From the NCBI GenBank assembly GCA_002508425.1, contig DAKU01000089.1, positions 1 to 6,560 on the forward strand: DNA of 6,560 nt. The letters are read 5' to 3'. The DNA is from Methanosarcinaceae archaeon UBA470. GTDB taxonomy: Archaea > Halobacteriota > Methanosarcinia > Methanosarcinales > Methanosarcinaceae. A program made the position numbers and the translations under genes. Under the pieces are notes generated by a model. The model saw only the letters and a program-made list of their open reading frames with translations, searched no databases and had not been told where the DNA came from. Below, one piece after another: positions 5,199 through 6,560 of the stretch. Each line of letters opens with the position of its first letter. Position 1 is the stretch's first letter.

Positions 5199-5422
5199 GT
5201 TAATCACAATTAGGTTTGTAAAACAATATACAATGACAGAACATATAAAAGACATGGCATAGATTTACTACCACAGAAGATAACTTAAATTAATGGTTGC
5301 ATAAGAAAACATCGGAAGAATTATAACTACTTGAAAAATTGTAGCACCTATAGATTACTGTATTTATTTAATTGGCACAAGTATTAAATTAGAGGATATG
5401 AAACAAGCCGAAATTAACAAGG
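5199..5422. other. AT-rich spacer upstream of divergent DUF1699 copy B and membrane-protein genes
   Basis: Non-coding by all signs: short frames only and high AT. It contains AACTACTT (5325-5332), the same octamer as in box 2 upstream of DUF1699 copy A, and a TATA-like TATTTATTTAATT (5361-5373). About 25 nt after that comes a nine-codon frame, MKQAEINKV (5398-5427), with GAGG directly before its ATG. This could be a leader peptide ahead of the membrane-protein gene, but nothing else supports it. Confidence 0.35.
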
Positions 5423-5430
5423 TTTAAATC
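5421..5430 (+). promoter_or_regulatory. TATA box of membrane-protein gene, leaderless arrangement
   Basis: GGTTTAAATC at 5421-5430 has the TTTAAAT core of an archaeal TATA box. The predicted start site, about 26 nt downstream, falls at about 5452, immediately before the GTG at 5453. No Shine-Dalgarno sequence precedes either the GTG or the in-frame ATGs at 5468 and 5477, which fits a leaderless or nearly leaderless message. Confidence 0.45.
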
Positions 5431-5452
5431 ATCTTTTCCCATAAGTTGCTTT

Positions 5453-6253
5453 GTGAAAAGACACTTCATGGCAATTATGCGTCCTTCAAAGGATATAATA
5501 TTATTTTCTGTGTTACTTGGCATAATAGCCACATATTTTGCAAGCTGGCTGCCTGACATCACTGTAATAGGAATAGAAGGTTCCAGAATTAGCTCAGTAG
5601 TTTCTTTCAGTGCTTTGAACGGAATGATTTTCGGTCCGATCTTGGGGCCAATAGTATCATTTTCAGGCGTATTGTTACATGGACTCAGTAACCCAAAATT
5701 TTTTCAAAAAGATACATTTCACATTATATCTCCACTTTTTACTGTATTCTCCTCATTGATAGGAGCTCTGCTAATTTCAGGTAGAAAAAAATTAGCCTTA
5801 ATACTTTATGCCATTCCCCTTGTGGCATGGTATGCATTTCCTACAGGAAGAGCCGTATTTTATTATCCATGGTACCATGTTTTAGTATTGACCATATTTT
5901 TCATATTTGAGAATAAATATGGCAGAAAAATAAATTCATCTAAAGTTATTCTGTTTCTATATCTATATTTAGTAGCTTCCATAGCTGTACTTGCAGACCA
6001 CATTGCAGGTTCAACGGCAGCTCTTATTTATTATGACCTCACTCCTGCAATGTTCAATGAAGTTATCTTGGTATATCCCATTGAAAGATCTGTACTTGCA
6101 CTTTTCTCCACATTTATTGTGTTTGTCCTTTTTTTGATGTTCCACGCCATCCTTCAAGATATAACCACATTTGAAGGTAAGGCCAGGGAAATAAAAGAGG
6201 ATACTATTGAAGATTATATGCAAACTGAAATAAAGAAGATACTTGGGAAGTAA
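5453..6253 (+). CDS. Polytopic membrane protein, possibly ECF-transporter S-component-like
   Basis: A 266-residue integral membrane protein with about seven or eight hydrophobic segments: roughly 14-32, 47-62, 64-78, 91-110, 113-128, 141-152, 164-183 and 208-235. It ends in a charged cytoplasmic tail (EGKAREIKEDTIEDYMQTEIKK). The stretch SALNGMIFGPILGPIVSFSGVLLHGL (53-78) has the small-residue GxxxGP pattern seen in substrate-binding S components of energy-coupling-factor transporters for vitamins and metals. No ATPase or T-component gene is nearby, so it would be a solitary S component using a shared module. The resemblance is weak and it may be an unrelated membrane family. The start is GTG at 5453, or ATG at 5468 or 5477; a TATA box at 5423 predicts transcription starting near 5452 and no ribosome binding site is visible. 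It converges with the next gene, 10 bp between stops. Confidence 0.75.
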   Translation: MKRHFMAIMRPSKDIILFSVLLGIIATYFASWLPDITVIGIEGSRISSVVSFSALNGMIFGPILGPIVSFSGVLLHGLSNPKFFQKDTFHIISPLFTVFSSLIGALLISGRKKLALILYAIPLVAWYAFPTGRAVFYYPWYHVLVLTIFFIFENKYGRKINSSKVILFLYLYLVASIAVLADHIAGSTAALIYYDLTPAMFNEVILVYPIERSVLALFSTFIVFVLFLMFHAILQDITTFEGKAREIKEDTIEDYMQTEIKKILGK

Positions 6254-6263
6254 AGGAAACAGA

Positions 6264-6500
6264 TTAGGTACTAATTAACTGTTCTTCTACTTTATGAGAT
6301 ATTTCTTTTAGATAAGCTGTAAATGTATGCCCAGGATCAGTTAAACTTAGTATAAGAGTATCATTTTTCTGAGGAACGTCACACATGCAGGGTATTGAGA
6401 TAAGGACGGGCATCCCAAAAACTTCCTTTTTCCCAGATAAATATACAGAAGGATTATGGCTCATGTTCTCCACTAAATAATATTTCTTTTCAAGTCTCAT
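6264..6500 (-). CDS. Small hypothetical protein, N-terminus uncertain
   Basis: A 78-residue soluble, unrecognised protein starting MRLEKKYYLVENM. It has alternating hydrophobic strands (PVLISIPCMC, DTLILSL, TFTAYLKEI) that suggest a small beta-rich domain, and a C38-x-C40 pair. I choose ATG 6500 because AGGTG (6510-6506) lies 5 nt upstream. The frame continues upstream through a basic stretch to another ATG at 6557 (97 aa) and remains open to the window edge, so a longer protein cannot be excluded. There is no clear TATA box in the 60 bp available. It converges with the membrane-protein gene. No function is proposed. Confidence 0.55.
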   Translation of the reverse strand: MRLEKKYYLVENMSHNPSVYLSGKKEVFGMPVLISIPCMCDVPQKNDTLILSLTDPGHTFTAYLKEISHKVEEQLIST

Positions 6501-6560
6501 ATAAACACCTTTCACTAGTTGCTCTGTAGACTTGTAGCTTATCTTACCGGGTTTCATAAT

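Noticed and set aside
4189..5452. CRISPR array or mobile element in the AT-rich gaps
   Set aside because: No regularly spaced repeats, no transposase-like frame and no terminal inverted repeats; the boxes found are few and irregularly spaced.
6263..6275. ATTAG-GTA-CTAAT dyad between the last two convergent genes
   Set aside because: Only 5 bp with no T-tract on either strand; too weak to call a terminator.

Overview
The window looks like a piece of a euryarchaeal methanogen chromosome, most probably from the Methanosarcinaceae (Methanosarcina, Methanolobus, Methanococcoides and relatives). The reasons are a cupin-type archaeal glucose-6-phosphate isomerase, a stand-alone NrpR (DUF128) nitrogen-regulator domain, a RecJ-like nuclease of the archaeal GAN type, and two copies of DUF1699, a family I know mainly from Methanosarcina-type genomes. 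AT-rich TATA-type promoters, GGAGGT-like ribosome binding sites and long AT-rich intergenic spaces also fit. The assignment rests on recalled family knowledge, not on a search.

Layout. (1) Positions 1-1443, plus strand: the 3' part of the glucose-6-phosphate isomerase gene, then a separately promoted NrpR-domain gene that starts with TTG. (2) Positions 1448-3354, minus strand: a two-gene DNA-repair unit, a PD-(D/E)XK nuclease-like gene overlapping a RecJ/GAN-type DHH exonuclease gene. It converges on the NrpR gene, and one hairpin holds both stop codons. (3) Positions 3435-3629: a small two-helix membrane protein, divergent from the nuclease gene. (4) Positions 3746-5200, minus strand: two DUF1699 paralogues about 64% identical by hand alignment. 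Each has its own TATA box, a leader of about 60 nt, a strong ribosome binding site and a candidate terminator, and a 520-bp AT-rich spacer separates them. (5) Positions 5453-6253, plus strand: a polytopic membrane protein with some likeness to ECF-transporter S components, possibly read from a leaderless message. (6) Positions 6264-6500, minus strand: a small unrecognised soluble protein, possibly longer at its N-terminus.

How they work together. The isomerase belongs to central sugar metabolism (glycolysis/gluconeogenesis). The NrpR-domain protein lacks a DNA-binding domain and would need a partner to control nitrogen genes. The nuclease pair probably acts in replication or recombination. 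The DUF1699 pair is the least explained part: two similar small proteins, each an independent transcription unit, with dyad-symmetric boxes around the core promoters that look like operators. I see no CRISPR array, tRNA, rRNA, transposase or recognisable defence cassette.
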